DNA from: Bacillus tequilensis KCTC 13622
GTDB taxonomy: Bacteria; Bacillota; Bacilli; Bacillales; Bacillaceae
Direction of reading: 5' to 3'
DNA length: 64,000 nucleotides
NCBI RefSeq assembly: GCF_000507145.1
Contig: NZ_AYTO01000041.1
Location: forward strand, 248,001 to 312,000
The notes beneath the pieces are model-generated. The model worked only from the letters and a program-made list of their open reading frames with translations. It ran no database searches and was not told the origin of the DNA. Positions 19,987 through 30,110 of this stretch are shown in pieces. How positions within the stretch are numbered: position 1 is the stretch's first letter; the number at the start of each line of letters is the position of its first letter. The translations under genes and the position numbers were made by a program.

Positions 19987-20027
19987 GAAAAACAAAAAGG
20001 ACAAAATCGGAAACGATTTTGTCCTTT
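19987..20027 (-). terminator. Terminator of ftsZ
   Basis: Perfect 14-bp stem AAAGGACAAAATCG / CGATTTTGTCCTTT (19996-20027) with a 4-nt loop, followed on the minus strand by T-rich sequence. Confidence 0.9.
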
Positions 20028-20030
20028 ACA

Positions 20031-21179
20031 TTAGCCGCGTTTATTACGGTTTCTTAAGAATGTCGGGATGTCAAGCGTATCATCAGCCGGCTGTGAAGTA
20101 TGACGGCTTACTGTGTTTTGCTGCTGAGGCTCCTCACGTTTTGGCTCACGCTTTGGAACACTTTGATTATGTGTTTTGCTGCTTTGGTTTAAGCTTGGAC
20201 GCTGAGGTTTTGTCACGTCCTTCTCTTGTTCGATAAAACCAGTCGCAATCACTGTCACCACAATCTCGTCTTTTAGATTCTCGTTAATAACAGAACCGAA
20301 AATCATGTTGACGTCTTGGTCAGACGCTGAAGCGACAATGTCTGCTGCTTCCTGAACTTCATATAGGCTGAGGTTTGTTCCCCCAGTGATGTTCATGAGG
20401 ACGCCTTGTGCACCGTCAATGGCCGCTTCAAGAAGCGGGCTGGAGATCGCTTTTTTCGCTGCCTCTGCCGCGCGGTTTTCTCCAGTTGCAATACCGATGC
20501 CCATCAAAGCAGATCCTTTGTTTGACATGATTGTTTTCACATCAGCAAAGTCAAGGTTGATAAGACCAGGCGTAGCAATCAAGTCAGAAATCCCTTGAAC
20601 CCCTTGGCGGAGTACGTTATCTGCTTCACGGAATGCTTCAAGCATCGGTGTGTTTTTATCAACAATTTCAAGGATACGGTCGTTCGGGATCACGATCAGT
20701 GTATCCACCGCTTCTTTCATTGCCGAGATTCCGCCTGCAGCTTGAAGCTGTCTTTTGCGTCCTTCAAATGTAAACGGTCTTGTGACGACTCCGACTGTTA
20801 GTGCGCCTAAGTCTTTCGCGATTTGCGCGATAACCGGTGCGGCACCTGTTCCTGTTCCGCCGCCCATACCAGCTGTCACGAATACCATGTCAGCGCCTTT
20901 TAACGCTTCTTCAATCTGCTCTTTGCTTTCTTCAGCGGCTTTTTTTCCGACTTCCGGATTCGCACCTGCTCCCAATCCTCTAGTCAGCTTTGCACCGATT
21001 TGCATTTTCACTTCTGCTTTTGACAGGTTAAGAGCTTGAGCGTCTGTATTTACCGCGATGTACTCTACTCCTTGCACTTCATTTTCAATCATTCGGTTAA
21101 CGGCGTTGTTACCGCCGCCTCCTACTCCGATTACTTTAATTGATGCTAAGCCGTCTATGTTTGTTTCGAACTCCAACAT
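20031..21179 (-). CDS. ftsZ: Cell division GTPase FtsZ
   Basis: Bacterial tubulin homologue that forms the cytokinetic Z-ring. 382 residues: N-terminal GTPase domain with tubulin signature GGGTGTG at 106-112, T7 catalytic loop region [11 protein letters not shown] near 206-216, a variable charged linker (about 316-365), and the conserved C-terminal tail [17 protein letters not shown] that binds FtsA, SepF, ZapA-type and other partners. Start ATG 21179 with AGGAGG. Lies 35 bp after ftsA and ends at a strong terminator; ends the dcw cluster. Confidence 0.98.
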   Translation of the reverse strand: MLEFETNIDGLASIKVIGVGGGGNNAVNRMIENEVQGVEYIAVNTDAQALNLSKAEVKMQIGAKLTRGLGAGANPEVGKKAAEESKEQIEEALKGADMVFVTAGMGGGTGTGAAPVIAQIAKDLGALTVGVVTRPFTFEGRKRQLQAAGGISAMKEAVDTLIVIPNDRILEIVDKNTPMLEAFREADNVLRQGVQGISDLIATPGLINLDFADVKTIMSNKGSALMGIGIATGENRAAEAAKKAISSPLLEAAIDGAQGVLMNITGGTNLSLYEVQEAADIVASASDQDVNMIFGSVINENLKDEIVVTVIATGFIEQEKDVTKPQRPSLNQSSKTHNQSVPKREPKREEPQQQNTVSRHTSQPADDTLDIPTFLRNRNKRG

Positions 21180-21214
21180 GCTAAATCCTCCTAATCTGCC
21201 GAATGACTATCTAT

Positions 21215-22537
21215 CTATTCCCAAAACATGCTTAATAGTTTTTTCATTTTGCTCTGTTTATGTTGTTCGGCTTGTGTTTTTTGTTTTCCTTTTGGCCGCT
21301 GCTGCACCTTATTTTGGTGATGATGCTGCTCTTGTTCCTCTGATGATGAGACTGCAATTTCCTGCACCGCTTCTTCAGGCATCTTGAAGCCTATTGCTCT
21401 GCCTTGGATTCTTGCATTTCGGCAGGCGAATTGGATCAGGCCTACTCCCGTCATATATTGAGGATCTCTTACACCGATATAATTCGGGCTTGCCACCCTG
21501 ACATTGTTTTGCAGCACATCCTGTGCCAATGACATGACACCCGGCATTGCTGCTTGTCCTCCTGTCAGCACGAAGCCTCCCGGCAGATCGGTAATTCCCA
21601 TACTGCGAAGTTCTTCTGAAACAATTTCAAGAATTTCTTCTACTCTTGCTTCAATGATATTCGCTGCTTCCTGCTGTGTAAATGTTTGTTTTTGATTGGT
21701 GCCTATAACGGTTACCTCAAAGACTTCATCTTCAGAAGCTTCGTCATAGTAGGCATGTCCAAATTGCTTTTTCACGCGTTCTGCTTCTTCTGTTGACGTT
21801 CTCAATCCGATGGAGATATCTTTGGTGATATTTTCGCCTCCGAGAGGAATGACACGGGTAGAAGTGAGATGTCCGTTCTGGAATACGGCAATGGTTGTTG
21901 ACCCTCCCCCTATATCAATGAGAGCCACACCAAGGTTTTTCTCGTCCTTTGATAATGCAGCAGAACCGGCTGCCAGCGGCTGAAGACAAATGTCAGTTAT
22001 TTCAATACCGGCTCTTTCAACACAGCGGAGCAAGTTATGTAAGATTGTTTTTGAACCGGTGATCAAGGTGCCCTCTACTTCTAAACGCACACCCAGCATT
22101 TTTTTCGGATCAGTGATTTCATCTCTTCCATCAACGATAAACTGTTTAGGTACGACGTCCACAATCAGCTGTTCATGCGGTATTGAAACCACCTGGGCCG
22201 CCTCCATGACACGGCGCACATCTTCAACTTGAATTTCTTTATTTTCACTGGAAACTGCTACAACACCATTTGTATCTTGAATATTGATATAATTTCCATT
22301 AACGCCGACAATCGCTTTTCTTAGCGGAAAACCTACCATTCTTTCAGCTTGGTCAAACGCTTTTCTTATAGAATGAACGGTCTCATCTATATCAACGATT
22401 GAGCCTTTTTTTAACCCTTCGGACGGTACATTTCCCACACCGATAATATTAAGGGAATCATCTGTCATTTCTCCGACGATCACTTTTGTATTGGACGTAC
22501 CGATGTCAAGACTGACGTAAAGTTCATTGTTGTTCAT
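21215..22537 (-). CDS. ftsA: Actin-like cell division protein FtsA
   Basis: Actin/Hsp70-fold ATPase that tethers FtsZ to the membrane. 440 residues. Phosphate-binding loop YVSLDIGTSNTKVIVGE at 7-23, the second phosphate segment VALIDIGGGSTTIAVF near 205, adenosine motif LTGGQAAMPG near 336, and a C-terminal amphipathic helix KMKKLLSMFWE for membrane attachment. Start ATG 22537 with AGGAGGTG at 8 bases; the six extra upstream codons overlap the SD. Preceded by a regulatory region holding sigma-A and sigma-H type promoters. Confidence 0.97.
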   Translation of the reverse strand: MNNNELYVSLDIGTSNTKVIVGEMTDDSLNIIGVGNVPSEGLKKGSIVDIDETVHSIRKAFDQAERMVGFPLRKAIVGVNGNYINIQDTNGVVAVSSENKEIQVEDVRRVMEAAQVVSIPHEQLIVDVVPKQFIVDGRDEITDPKKMLGVRLEVEGTLITGSKTILHNLLRCVERAGIEITDICLQPLAAGSAALSKDEKNLGVALIDIGGGSTTIAVFQNGHLTSTRVIPLGGENITKDISIGLRTSTEEAERVKKQFGHAYYDEASEDEVFEVTVIGTNQKQTFTQQEAANIIEARVEEILEIVSEELRSMGITDLPGGFVLTGGQAAMPGVMSLAQDVLQNNVRVASPNYIGVRDPQYMTGVGLIQFACRNARIQGRAIGFKMPEEAVQEIAVSSSEEQEQHHHQNKVQQRPKGKQKTQAEQHKQSKMKKLLSMFWE

Positions 22538-22570
22538 TCTATGGCACCTCCTCACATTTCGATCATTTCT

Positions 22571-22599
22571 ATTCTATTATTTGCGGAACAACAATACAA
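22571..22599 (-). promoter_or_regulatory. Candidate sigma-A promoter of ftsAZ
   Basis: Minus strand -35 TTGTAT (22594-22599), 17-bp spacer, -10 TAGAAT (22571-22576), 34 bp before the ftsA start. Confidence 0.55.
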
Positions 22600-22682
22600 T
22601 GAATGTGGCTTTACAAGTGTGTAACAAAAAATAACAACGGAATATTCCTATGTGTTTTTCACATTTTATGTTTATTGAAAAT

Positions 22683-22707
22683 ATTCGTTATATCCTATGT
22701 ATATCCT
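22683..22707 (-). promoter_or_regulatory. Candidate sigma-H promoter of ftsAZ
   Basis: Minus strand AGGATAT (22701-22707), then GAAT (22683-22686), in the sigma-H pattern AGGAwWW - about 12 - GAAT. B. subtilis ftsAZ is known to have a sigma-H promoter that raises FtsZ at sporulation onset. Confidence 0.7.
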
Positions 22708-22710
22708 CTT

Positions 22711-23076
22711 TTATATCACATTTTTTTTATTTTTTTTAGTCAGAGACCACTTTGTTAGTAGATTTCTTCTGATAACGGCTATATTCTGAAATAATCTGAC
22801 TCCAAATGCGAAAATACCTGCTAAATACAAGTCTACACCAAGATGGACTCCCAGAAAAGCTAAACTTATTGCCAATATAATATTAAAAAAGAAACCGGAA
22901 ACAAATACCATTTCATCATATGTACCTTGTAAATGCGCTCTGATTCCGCCAATTAATGTATCAAGTGCGGCAAGCACGGCAAGCGATAAATAGTTTGAGT
23001 ATTCACTCGGTATCGTTAAGTTTGTCATCAGTCCTATCGCAATTCCGAGCACCAGTCCCAGCACGGGCAGCCACAT
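22711..23076 (-). CDS. sbp: Small basic membrane protein Sbp (DUF1290)
   Basis: 121-residue membrane protein of unknown function. Three or four hydrophobic segments (about 2-20, 24-40, 60-80, 82-100) and a basic C-terminal tail (IRRNLLTKWSLTKKNKK). SD AGGAGGAG precedes ATG 23076. Conserved position between ylxX and ftsA in Bacillus suggests a division- or envelope-related role, but this is context only. Confidence 0.85.
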   Translation of the reverse strand: MWLPVLGLVLGIAIGLMTNLTIPSEYSNYLSLAVLAALDTLIGGIRAHLQGTYDEMVFVSGFFFNIILAISLAFLGVHLGVDLYLAGIFAFGVRLFQNIAVIRRNLLTKWSLTKKNKKNVI

Positions 23077-23093
23077 GACAACTCTCCTCCTTT

Positions 23094-23801
23094 TCAGTCT
23101 TTAAGCGGTTTCAGCTGTTGTACGTCCAATGGTCTGTCATATGCTTTTAATGTCAGTTTGCTTTTAGATTGACCGGCTTTTAATGCTAAATTTTCAGATG
23201 CAAAGAGATCCTCAAGGCCTGACCCCTTTACTCTGCTGTACAGCATGTCCGGGTCTTCGGCAAGCACTTTTACTGTTAAAGGATAATCGTCAAGGCTGTA
23301 TCCGTCTATTTTTGTTATGCCGTTTATATCCCTTATGACTGTATGATTTACAACTCTTCGCTCATTAATCGAGATATGCTCCGCACCGAAAGAGTTAAGT
23401 TCATTGATCAGCTTCTTCAGCAAATCCGGAGGCGGATGTTCGATCGGCTCTCCTGTTAAGCTTTCCGAAAAAAGCGGGGAAATGGTGATGACAATTCCGC
23501 TACCTGTTATATCGGTCATGCCGGCTGTTTTTTTTAAGGTTTGCAATGTATTATTGATCGCGGTTTCTTTTGTCATTTCTTTTGTTTGTGAATAGCTATT
23601 CAGCAATTTGTCATATTTGTTTATTTCAGCCAGCAGCTTTTCCTGCTTTTTCTGTTCTGAAGTCAGCTCTTCCCTTATATCCCACATATCTCTTGTGTCT
23701 CTGACTTTAGGGTGCTGTAACGAGTTAAACTGAACAGCTATCATGAGGCCGAAGATGACCATAAGCACACTGATGCTTATGAAGGAACGCTTTATTTTCA
23801 A
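23094..23801 (-). CDS. ylxX: DUF881 membrane-anchored protein YlxX
   Basis: 235-residue protein with one N-terminal transmembrane helix (about 7-25), a coiled-coil stretch (about 45-90) and an extracellular DUF881 domain. It is paralogous to the adjacent ylxW: both share the GSGIVITI / GEGVEVTL-type core followed by an asparagine-rich 'E-H-I' segment. TTG 23801 is the start (SD GCGGGTG). Function unknown; its place between divIB and ftsA suggests a link with septal envelope work. Confidence 0.85.
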   Translation of the reverse strand: MKIKRSFISISVLMVIFGLMIAVQFNSLQHPKVRDTRDMWDIREELTSEQKKQEKLLAEINKYDKLLNSYSQTKEMTKETAINNTLQTLKKTAGMTDITGSGIVITISPLFSESLTGEPIEHPPPDLLKKLINELNSFGAEHISINERRVVNHTVIRDINGITKIDGYSLDDYPLTVKVLAEDPDMLYSRVKGSGLEDLFASENLALKAGQSKSKLTLKAYDRPLDVQQLKPLKD

Positions 23802-23823
23802 TCTGTTTCACCCGCTTTTTCCG

Positions 23824-24519
23824 TCATTCCTTCGTTTTCAGAATGGGTTTCATTTGTACGTTTTTCTCTTTTTCTGCGGAAACAGAAATATGATCGATTG
23901 ACAGCTGATCAACCAGGCCTCCTGCTATATTTAACGAGGGCAGCAGGACATCAGGATCTCCAATAGCAGATATCGTAAACGGAGCGGGATGCTGAACCCC
24001 GTCTACCGTTACAACAGGGCCGTTGCACTTGATATAGGAGTCATGTGTCAGACGCTGTCCATTCACAGCGACGGCCGCCGCACCCGAGATATACAGTTCG
24101 TTCACCACTTGAAAGATATGGCTTTCGTGAACGATGTAGCTGTTCACATTCTCCCCTTCCGGTATGTACGACGCATCTTCCAGGGTCACTTCAACGCCCT
24201 CTCCCTGTACACCGACTTCGCCAATATACATTCTGTATTTTTCTGTATCTTCGAGATCGTTATAGTATTCCGTCTTTTCTTTCTTCAGCTTGTTTTCCGC
24301 CTGACGGACTTTGTTCTGCTTTTGATATAATTCTTTTTCAAGATTTTTATTTTCTTTCTCCTGCTTGAGCAGTTCATCTCTCAGCGTATATTCTTTTTTC
24401 CACTCTTCCGTCTCAGCCGCGCTTTTGTTGTTTTGCTTTGTCATTTGAAACGAAAATGAAATCAAAAAGCCTGCGACAAGCATAATCAAAGAAAGAAGGA
24501 CTGCTGATTTGCCTCTCAA
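23824..24519 (-). CDS. ylxW: DUF881 membrane-anchored protein YlxW
   Basis: 231-residue paralogue of YlxX: N-terminal transmembrane helix (about 6-26), coiled coil (about 38-90, rich in Lys/Glu), then a DUF881 domain (VGVQGEGVEVTLEDASYIPEG onward). The TTG start at 24519 overlaps the divIB stop by four bases (TTGA), so translation is probably coupled to divIB. Function unknown. Confidence 0.85.
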   Translation of the reverse strand: MRGKSAVLLSLIMLVAGFLISFSFQMTKQNNKSAAETEEWKKEYTLRDELLKQEKENKNLEKELYQKQNKVRQAENKLKKEKTEYYNDLEDTEKYRMYIGEVGVQGEGVEVTLEDASYIPEGENVNSYIVHESHIFQVVNELYISGAAAVAVNGQRLTHDSYIKCNGPVVTVDGVQHPAPFTISAIGDPDVLLPSLNIAGGLVDQLSIDHISVSAEKEKNVQMKPILKTKE

Positions 24520-25307
24520 TTTTCCTCTTCCTTTTTAGCAGCTTTCCCATTTTTTCCAAACTCTTCAAAATAGGTTGCAACTTCTAAATGAATAATTCCT
24601 TTCTTATTGCTGCTAAGCTGCGAAATGATAGAAGGATACGTTTTCATTCGGTCTGCAAAGGTTTTAATAGACGCAGTGACGACATAACCGTCGTTCATAT
24701 ACAATTTAATGCGGTTTTTATCCATTTTTACAGGTGTATAATAAATTTCTGAAATCGACTGTTTTAAAGAATTCGAAAGAGCATCAAGCTGCTTGGCCAT
24801 TTGAGACCGTTTTTTCGCGTTTGTCCAATTGACCAAAATCGGTCCGGCATCATCCGGCGTTACTTCGTTTGGCAAAACTGAACCGTTTTCAAGCACTTCA
24901 TAGTAAACTTCGTCTTTTTCTAAATAAGCAATCGCTTTATATTCTTCGATCACAATGTTGATTTTATTAGGAAGCGATTTGCTGATTTCCGCTTTTTTCA
25001 CTAATTTATTTTGCTGAATCTTCTTTTCTGTTTTTTTCTTGTCCAAACTCCAAAACTCAGTATCTCCGCTGTTAATATCGGAAAGATCGATAATTTCCTT
25101 TTTGGATACATTCTCATTCCCTGTAACAGAAATTGTTGATACTTTGCTGATTGGCGTCTGCAGGTACACGATGACCAGCACCATCACAAAAAAGAGCATA
25201 ATAAATGAAATGAGACGGCGGTTTGCCTTCTGTTTCCGCTGCTCTTTAATTTTAGGAATCCGTTCTTCAATGTTTACGATTTTTTCTCGGTCATGACCTG
25301 GGTTCAT
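24516..25307 (-). CDS. divIB: Division septum protein DivIB (FtsQ homologue)
   Basis: Bitopic membrane protein of the divisome that works with DivIC and FtsL to stabilise and activate septal PBP2B/FtsW. 263 residues: cytoplasmic basic N-terminus (1-30), transmembrane helix (about 32-52), POTRA domain (SVTGNENVSKKEII, about 60-125), beta domain and acidic/charged tail. SD AGGTGAA before ATG 25307. Preceded by a strong hairpin at 25363-25388 that may modulate read-through from murB. Confidence 0.95.
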   Translation of the reverse strand: MNPGHDREKIVNIEERIPKIKEQRKQKANRRLISFIMLFFVMVLVIVYLQTPISKVSTISVTGNENVSKKEIIDLSDINSGDTEFWSLDKKKTEKKIQQNKLVKKAEISKSLPNKINIVIEEYKAIAYLEKDEVYYEVLENGSVLPNEVTPDDAGPILVNWTNAKKRSQMAKQLDALSNSLKQSISEIYYTPVKMDKNRIKLYMNDGYVVTASIKTFADRMKTYPSIISQLSSNKKGIIHLEVATYFEEFGKNGKAAKKEEEN

Positions 25308-25358
25308 TGCCTGTTCACCTCATTCAAATGAAACAGCTGTTAAAAGTCTGTCTACTCC

Positions 25359-25388
25359 AAAACAAACGGCATACTATGATGCCGTTTG
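25359..25388 (-). terminator. Hairpin with short T run between murB and divIB
   Basis: Perfect 10-bp stem CAAACGGCAT / ATGCCGTTTG with a 6-nt loop (25363-25388). On the minus strand it is followed by only four T, so it may act as a partial terminator or a processing/stability element inside the dcw operon. Confidence 0.6.
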
Positions 25389-25436
25389 TCGTTTGCTTAC
25401 AGTATATCACATGAACTGCTTCAGTCAGAACTTGAA

Positions 25437-26348
25437 TCAGCGATTGTCTCCGATGATTTCAACCTCTGTGTGCATATCAATCTCGTATTTTTCACGGATT
25501 GTCTTTTTCACATGGTCGATGAGATCAAGCACATCTTTTGCTGACGCTCCGCCCGCATTGACGATGAAGTTTCCGTGCATCTCCGAAATCTTTGCACCGC
25601 CGATTTGATATCCTTTCAAGCCTGCTTTTTCAACAAGGTTTCCGGCATGATTTGGTAGCGGGTTTCTGAATATGCTTCCCGCACAAGGGCTTGAATACGG
25701 CTGTGTATTTTTTCTATAGTCTTTGTTGCTTTGCATTTGCTGAACGATTGATTCCTTATCCTTCTGCTCCAGCTGCAAAACAGCTTCAAGGCAAACGCCC
25801 GGGCGTTTCTTTTGCAATACAGATGTTCTGTAGCTGAAATCCATTTGCTCATTTGTCAGCCACTCAATCGTGCCGTCTTCAAATAAAATATGGGCTTTAA
25901 CTAGGATTTCGCTCATATCAGAACCGTGAGCGCCGGCATTCATATAAACCGCTCCGCCGACTGATCCCGGAATACCCGCAGCAAATTCCAAGCCAGAGAG
26001 GCCTTTTTTGCTCAATGATGTAGCAAGACGAACCACTGAATAACCGCCTCCGACCGTCACTTGTTCCCCGTCAAGCTCCAAATGATCAAGGCCCGCGCCA
26101 AGCTTGATCACTACGCCTCTGATTCCTTCATCTAAAACAAGAAGATTTGATCCGCGGCCGATGACTGTCCACTTCATATCATGTTTTTTAATAACGTCCA
26201 TGATATCTTTGACAGCATCTACACTGCTTGGAATGACCAATACATCCGCAGGTCCGCCGATTTTCATCGTGGTATGATTCGCGAGCGGTTCGTTTGCAAG
26301 AACCTTGCCGACTTCGCGTTCTTTTAATTCCTGTATCACTTTCTCCAT
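25437..26348 (-). CDS. murB: UDP-N-acetylenolpyruvoylglucosamine reductase
   Basis: FAD enzyme that reduces UDP-GlcNAc-enolpyruvate to UDP-MurNAc with NADPH, the second committed step of peptidoglycan precursor synthesis. 303 residues, type II MurB. FAD-binding segments [12 protein letters not shown] (26-37) and GRGSNLLV, active-site region [12 protein letters not shown] with the catalytic Ser/Cys neighbourhood, and a C-terminal EVEIIG. Start ATG 26348 with GGAGG. Follows murG in the cluster. Confidence 0.96.
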   Translation of the reverse strand: MEKVIQELKEREVGKVLANEPLANHTTMKIGGPADVLVIPSSVDAVKDIMDVIKKHDMKWTVIGRGSNLLVLDEGIRGVVIKLGAGLDHLELDGEQVTVGGGYSVVRLATSLSKKGLSGLEFAAGIPGSVGGAVYMNAGAHGSDMSEILVKAHILFEDGTIEWLTNEQMDFSYRTSVLQKKRPGVCLEAVLQLEQKDKESIVQQMQSNKDYRKNTQPYSSPCAGSIFRNPLPNHAGNLVEKAGLKGYQIGGAKISEMHGNFIVNAGGASAKDVLDLIDHVKKTIREKYEIDMHTEVEIIGDNR

Positions 26349-26379
26349 CGTAAACCTCCGCATTCCATTTGCTTTTCTA

Positions 26380-27471
26380 TTATTTTTTCAATTCTTCGAG
26401 TACGCTGTATAAACGGGCAGCCGCGTCAGGAACACCGAGTGACTTTGTCCGTTCGCTCATTTCCTTTAACGTTTGCTCATTCAGTACAATCCGGTCAAGC
26501 GCATCAATCAGTTTTTCCCCGCTGAGCTCTGTTTCTTTTAGAACAATCGCCGCATCATGCTGGCCGAGAGATCTCGCATTGACCTCCTGGTGATTCGCTG
26601 TTACATACGGGCTTGGGATCAGCACACTTGGGATTCCAAGAGCAGTGATTTCGGCAATCGTCGTCGCACCGGCTCTGGCTACAATGACATCAATAGCTTT
26701 TAGATACTCAGGCATCTGGTGAAGAAACGGCTTTGTGACCATATTATCAGCGGCACCCTTGCTTTTCAGCTCATTCATCACTTTGTCATAGTGAACTTCG
26801 CCTGTGATATACAGCACTTGGTAGTCTCTTGTTTTCAGCGCATCCTGCATCTCAATGACAGCACGGTTAATCGGTGCTGCACCTCGGCTTCCGCCAAAAA
26901 TCAAGACCGTTTTCTTCTCCTCAGCAAGCCCAAATTCAGCCATTGATCGGCCCGTCTTTATTGAGACGACTTCAGAGGCTCTCGGGTTTCCTGTAAATAC
27001 AACTTTCTCGCTAGGAAAATGTGATTTGGCTTCTTCAAAACAAATCGCTACTTTATTAACATATTTTGAAAGAAACTTATTCGTGATGCCCGGCAGGCTG
27101 TTTTGTTCATGAACGATAGTCGGAATGCCCATTTTCGCAGCGGCATAGACAACCGGCCCGCATACGTAACCGCCCGTTCCAATCACGGCATCAGGCTTAA
27201 ATTCCGCTAAATACGATTTGCTCTTTTTTACGCCCTTCAGAAAACGCATTACAGTCTTGACGTTTTCAAATGACAGCTTTCTTTTAAATCCTGTAATTTC
27301 AATTGACCGAAACGGAATATTCTCCCGCTCAACAATTGTTTTCTCCAGCCCGTTTTCTGTTCCGATATATAAAAATTCTACATCAGGATGACGGCGCTGC
27401 ACTTCTTTAATAAAAGCAAGCGCAGGATAAATATGTCCTCCTGTGCCGCCTCCGCTTATTGCAATACGCAT
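26380..27471 (-). CDS. murG: Lipid II synthase MurG (GlcNAc transferase)
   Basis: Peripheral membrane GT28 glycosyltransferase that adds GlcNAc to lipid I on the inner leaflet to make lipid II. 363 residues. N-terminal glycine-rich loop [14 protein letters not shown] (6-19), second loop FGGSRGA near 193, and nucleotide-binding [11 protein letters not shown] region near 265. Preceded by a hairpin at 27509-27538 and separated from spoVE by about 120 bp, the widest gap in this part of the cluster. Confidence 0.96.
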   Translation of the reverse strand: MRIAISGGGTGGHIYPALAFIKEVQRRHPDVEFLYIGTENGLEKTIVERENIPFRSIEITGFKRKLSFENVKTVMRFLKGVKKSKSYLAEFKPDAVIGTGGYVCGPVVYAAAKMGIPTIVHEQNSLPGITNKFLSKYVNKVAICFEEAKSHFPSEKVVFTGNPRASEVVSIKTGRSMAEFGLAEEKKTVLIFGGSRGAAPINRAVIEMQDALKTRDYQVLYITGEVHYDKVMNELKSKGAADNMVTKPFLHQMPEYLKAIDVIVARAGATTIAEITALGIPSVLIPSPYVTANHQEVNARSLGQHDAAIVLKETELSGEKLIDALDRIVLNEQTLKEMSERTKSLGVPDAAARLYSVLEELKK

Positions 27472-27508
27472 ATCTCTTCCCCCAGTCTAAGTTTCTCTAT
27501 AACATAGC

Positions 27509-27538
27509 GATAACCCTGTTTAGTTAGACAGGGTTATC
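27509..27538 (-). repeat. Perfect inverted repeat between spoVE and murG
   Basis: Arms GATAACCCTGT / ACAGGGTTATC, 11 bp, loop 8 nt. No T run follows on either strand, so it is not a standard terminator; it could be a processing or stability element of the mur mRNA. Confidence 0.65.
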
Positions 27539-27593
27539 ACATCAATTGTTTCTCAGGCCCCCTGTTTCACAAAGAGCTTTGGCAATCCATTCA

Positions 27594-28694
27594 TTAATAC
27601 CTCGAGTAGCGGCTCACGTTCAGCAGCACACCGACAGCCATCAGCATTAGGGTCAAGGAAGAGCCTCCGTAGCTGAGAAACGGGAGGGTGATCCCTGTTA
27701 CCGGAATCAGGCCAGTGACTACACCGATATTAATCATGACTTGAATGGCAATCATTGAAATAATACCGACTGCGACAAAGCTCCCGTACAGATCAGGCGC
27801 ACCGAGCGCGATTCTGATCCCTCTCCACAGCAGAACGCTGAAGAGGAGCAAAATAAGTGTTCCTCCGATAAAGCCAAGTTCCTCAGACAAGATGGCAAAA
27901 ATAAAGTCTGTCTGCGGCTCAGGCAGATAAAAGAACTTCTGTCTGCTTTGTCCGAGTCCCATTCCGAACAATCCGCCGGGCCCCACTGCATAAAGCGATT
28001 GAATGATTTGAAAACCGCTTCCGAGCGGGTCTTCCCACGGATTTAAGTATGAAGTAATCCGCTTAATCCGATATGGAGCCGATAATACGAGCCCGACAAA
28101 TCCGCTGAGGCCAATCAGCCCTAGAAAGGCGAAATGGGCGATTCGCGCGCCGGCTACAAAAATCATGACAATACAAGTTCCGACCATTACGGTCCCCGTT
28201 CCAAGGTCAGGCTGGCACATGATAATCAAAAACGCTGAAAACACAATACCAAGTGCCGGGATGAATCCCCGTCTGAACGATGTGATGTTTTTTTGTTTTT
28301 CAGAGAGAAATTTAGCAAGGAATGCGATCATCGCAAGCTTCATAAACTCTGAAGGCTGAATGCTGAATGCTCCGACCCCGATCCAGCTTCTTGAACCGTT
28401 CCGCACCATGCCGACGCCCGGTATCAAAACCAGCACAAGAAGGAAAAAACAGATAACCAAGAGCATTTTGGACCATGTCCTCCAAGTCCAATAATCGACA
28501 TTCATGATAAAAAACATGGCAATGACGCCGATTCCCGCAAACAGCAGCTGCCGTTTCGCGAAAAAGAATGAGTCGTCAAATTTATAATCCGCCCAAACCG
28601 CACTCGCACTGTACACCATAATTAAACCGATTGTTAATAATAATAGCGTAATGATGACCAATAACAAATCAGGCGATGTTTTTTTAGTAGTCAA
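27594..28694 (-). CDS. spoVE: SEDS-family peptidoglycan polymerase SpoVE
   Basis: Polytopic SEDS protein of about ten transmembrane segments needed for spore cortex peptidoglycan; it acts with the class B PBP SpoVD. 366 residues. Family signature visible as NPWEDPLGSGFQIIQSLYAVG and PFLSYGGSSL near the C-terminus; the catalytic-type Asp lies in the PEPQTDFIF region. TTG 28694 is preferred as start: GGGGTG lies 9 bases upstream, and the upstream GTG would be part of the SD itself. It lies in the dcw operon between murD and murG. Confidence 0.94.
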   Translation of the reverse strand: MTTKKTSPDLLLVIITLLLLTIGLIMVYSASAVWADYKFDDSFFFAKRQLLFAGIGVIAMFFIMNVDYWTWRTWSKMLLVICFFLLVLVLIPGVGMVRNGSRSWIGVGAFSIQPSEFMKLAMIAFLAKFLSEKQKNITSFRRGFIPALGIVFSAFLIIMCQPDLGTGTVMVGTCIVMIFVAGARIAHFAFLGLIGLSGFVGLVLSAPYRIKRITSYLNPWEDPLGSGFQIIQSLYAVGPGGLFGMGLGQSRQKFFYLPEPQTDFIFAILSEELGFIGGTLILLLFSVLLWRGIRIALGAPDLYGSFVAVGIISMIAIQVMINIGVVTGLIPVTGITLPFLSYGGSSLTLMLMAVGVLLNVSRYSRY

Positions 28695-28754
28695 AGCAAT
28701 CGACACCCCAAGCTTAAAGTCATTAGGGCTGCTGATTCACTTCAAGACAAGCCC

Positions 28755-30110
28755 TTACTTAAGCATATGCACGGCATCTATAAACATGTCACCGCGTTCT
28801 TCAAATGTTTTGAATTGATCCCAGCTCGCACACGCAGGTGAAAGCAGGATAACATCTCCCTCATCTGAGAGCGCAAACGCCGCAGATACTGCTTGTTCAA
28901 CATTATCGACACGTTTGACATGTTGTATTCCCAGCTCATTGCCGATCTTCTCGAGCTTCGGTGCTGTCTGGCCAAATGTAAGCACCGCTTTGACATGCTT
29001 CATATACGGTTTTAAGTCGTCAAAACCATTTCCGCGATCCAGTCCGCCCGCAAGCAGAATGACCGGTTTGTCAAAAGCGGAAAGCGCCTTGCTTGTCGCC
29101 AAAATGTTTGTTGCTTTACTGTCATTATAAAACTTGCGGTCTTTCACTGTTGTGACATATTGGAGACGGTGCTTCACGCCTGTAAAGCTTGTCAGCACCT
29201 TTTTGACTGCTTCGTTGGACGCTCCAGCCGTTTTCACAACCGCTATGGCAGCTAAAATGTTCTCCATGTTATGAGCGCCGGGCAGCACAACCTCTTCAAG
29301 AGGAAGAATGGCTTCGCCGTTGAACATAATCACACCGTCTTTTACATAAGCGCCCTGCTCAAGGGTTTCACTGACAGAAAACGGGACGATTTCGGCTTTT
29401 CCAGCTTCAGCCAGACGCACGACGGTTGCATCATCCTGGTTCACAATGGCTTTATCTGAAGCAGTTTGATGAAGGTACACTTTCTGTTTCGCTTTTTCAT
29501 AATTTTCTCGCGTATGGTGATAATCCAAATGGGCGTCAAATATGTTTAAAATCAAGCTGATTTCCGGTCTGAAGGCGTGTGTTCCCATCAGCTGAAACGA
29601 AGACAGTTCAGTAACGATCCATTCATCCCCATCAGCATGATGGGCAACCTCACTTGCGACTGTGCCGATGTTGCCGGCAATCAATGCTTTTTGCGAGTCG
29701 GCTTTTAGCATTTCATAAATCAGCGTTGTCGTGGTCGTTTTTCCGTTTGATCCGGTGATCCCGATAAACTTTGCGTTTGTCAGGTAGTAAGCAAGCTCAA
29801 TTTCCGTCCAAACCGGGATCCCTCTTTTTTCCGCTTCCTGAACCATAATGTTTTCATAAGGAATACCCGGGTTTTTGATCAGAACCGTGATTTTATGCTG
29901 ATCGAACAGAGAAACCGGATGCTCTCCGCAAACAACCTCAATTCCTTTTTCAGAAAGCTTTTGCGCTGGTTCGTTTTCTTCAAAAGGCTTTTGGTCGTTA
30001 ACTGCCACATACATGCCTTTTTCATGAAGAATGGATGCCGCCGCATACCCGCTTTTCGCGAGCCCAAGGATTAAAAAATGCTGATTCTGTAAAAATTGAT
30101 CGTTTTCCAC
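28755..30110 (-). CDS. murD: UDP-MurNAc-L-alanine:D-glutamate ligase
   Basis: ATP-dependent Mur ligase adding D-Glu to UDP-MurNAc-L-Ala in the cytoplasm. 451 residues: N-terminal UDP-binding Rossmann domain ([11 protein letters not shown], about 15-25), central ATP domain with P-loop [12 protein letters not shown] (about 117-128), conserved LSSFQLMG and DAHLDYHH, and C-terminal domain with NDSKATN. GTG 30110 directly abuts the mraY stop (TAAGTG), implying coupled translation. Confidence 0.96.
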   Translation of the reverse strand: MENDQFLQNQHFLILGLAKSGYAAASILHEKGMYVAVNDQKPFEENEPAQKLSEKGIEVVCGEHPVSLFDQHKITVLIKNPGIPYENIMVQEAEKRGIPVWTEIELAYYLTNAKFIGITGSNGKTTTTTLIYEMLKADSQKALIAGNIGTVASEVAHHADGDEWIVTELSSFQLMGTHAFRPEISLILNIFDAHLDYHHTRENYEKAKQKVYLHQTASDKAIVNQDDATVVRLAEAGKAEIVPFSVSETLEQGAYVKDGVIMFNGEAILPLEEVVLPGAHNMENILAAIAVVKTAGASNEAVKKVLTSFTGVKHRLQYVTTVKDRKFYNDSKATNILATSKALSAFDKPVILLAGGLDRGNGFDDLKPYMKHVKAVLTFGQTAPKLEKIGNELGIQHVKRVDNVEQAVSAAFALSDEGDVILLSPACASWDQFKTFEERGDMFIDAVHMLK

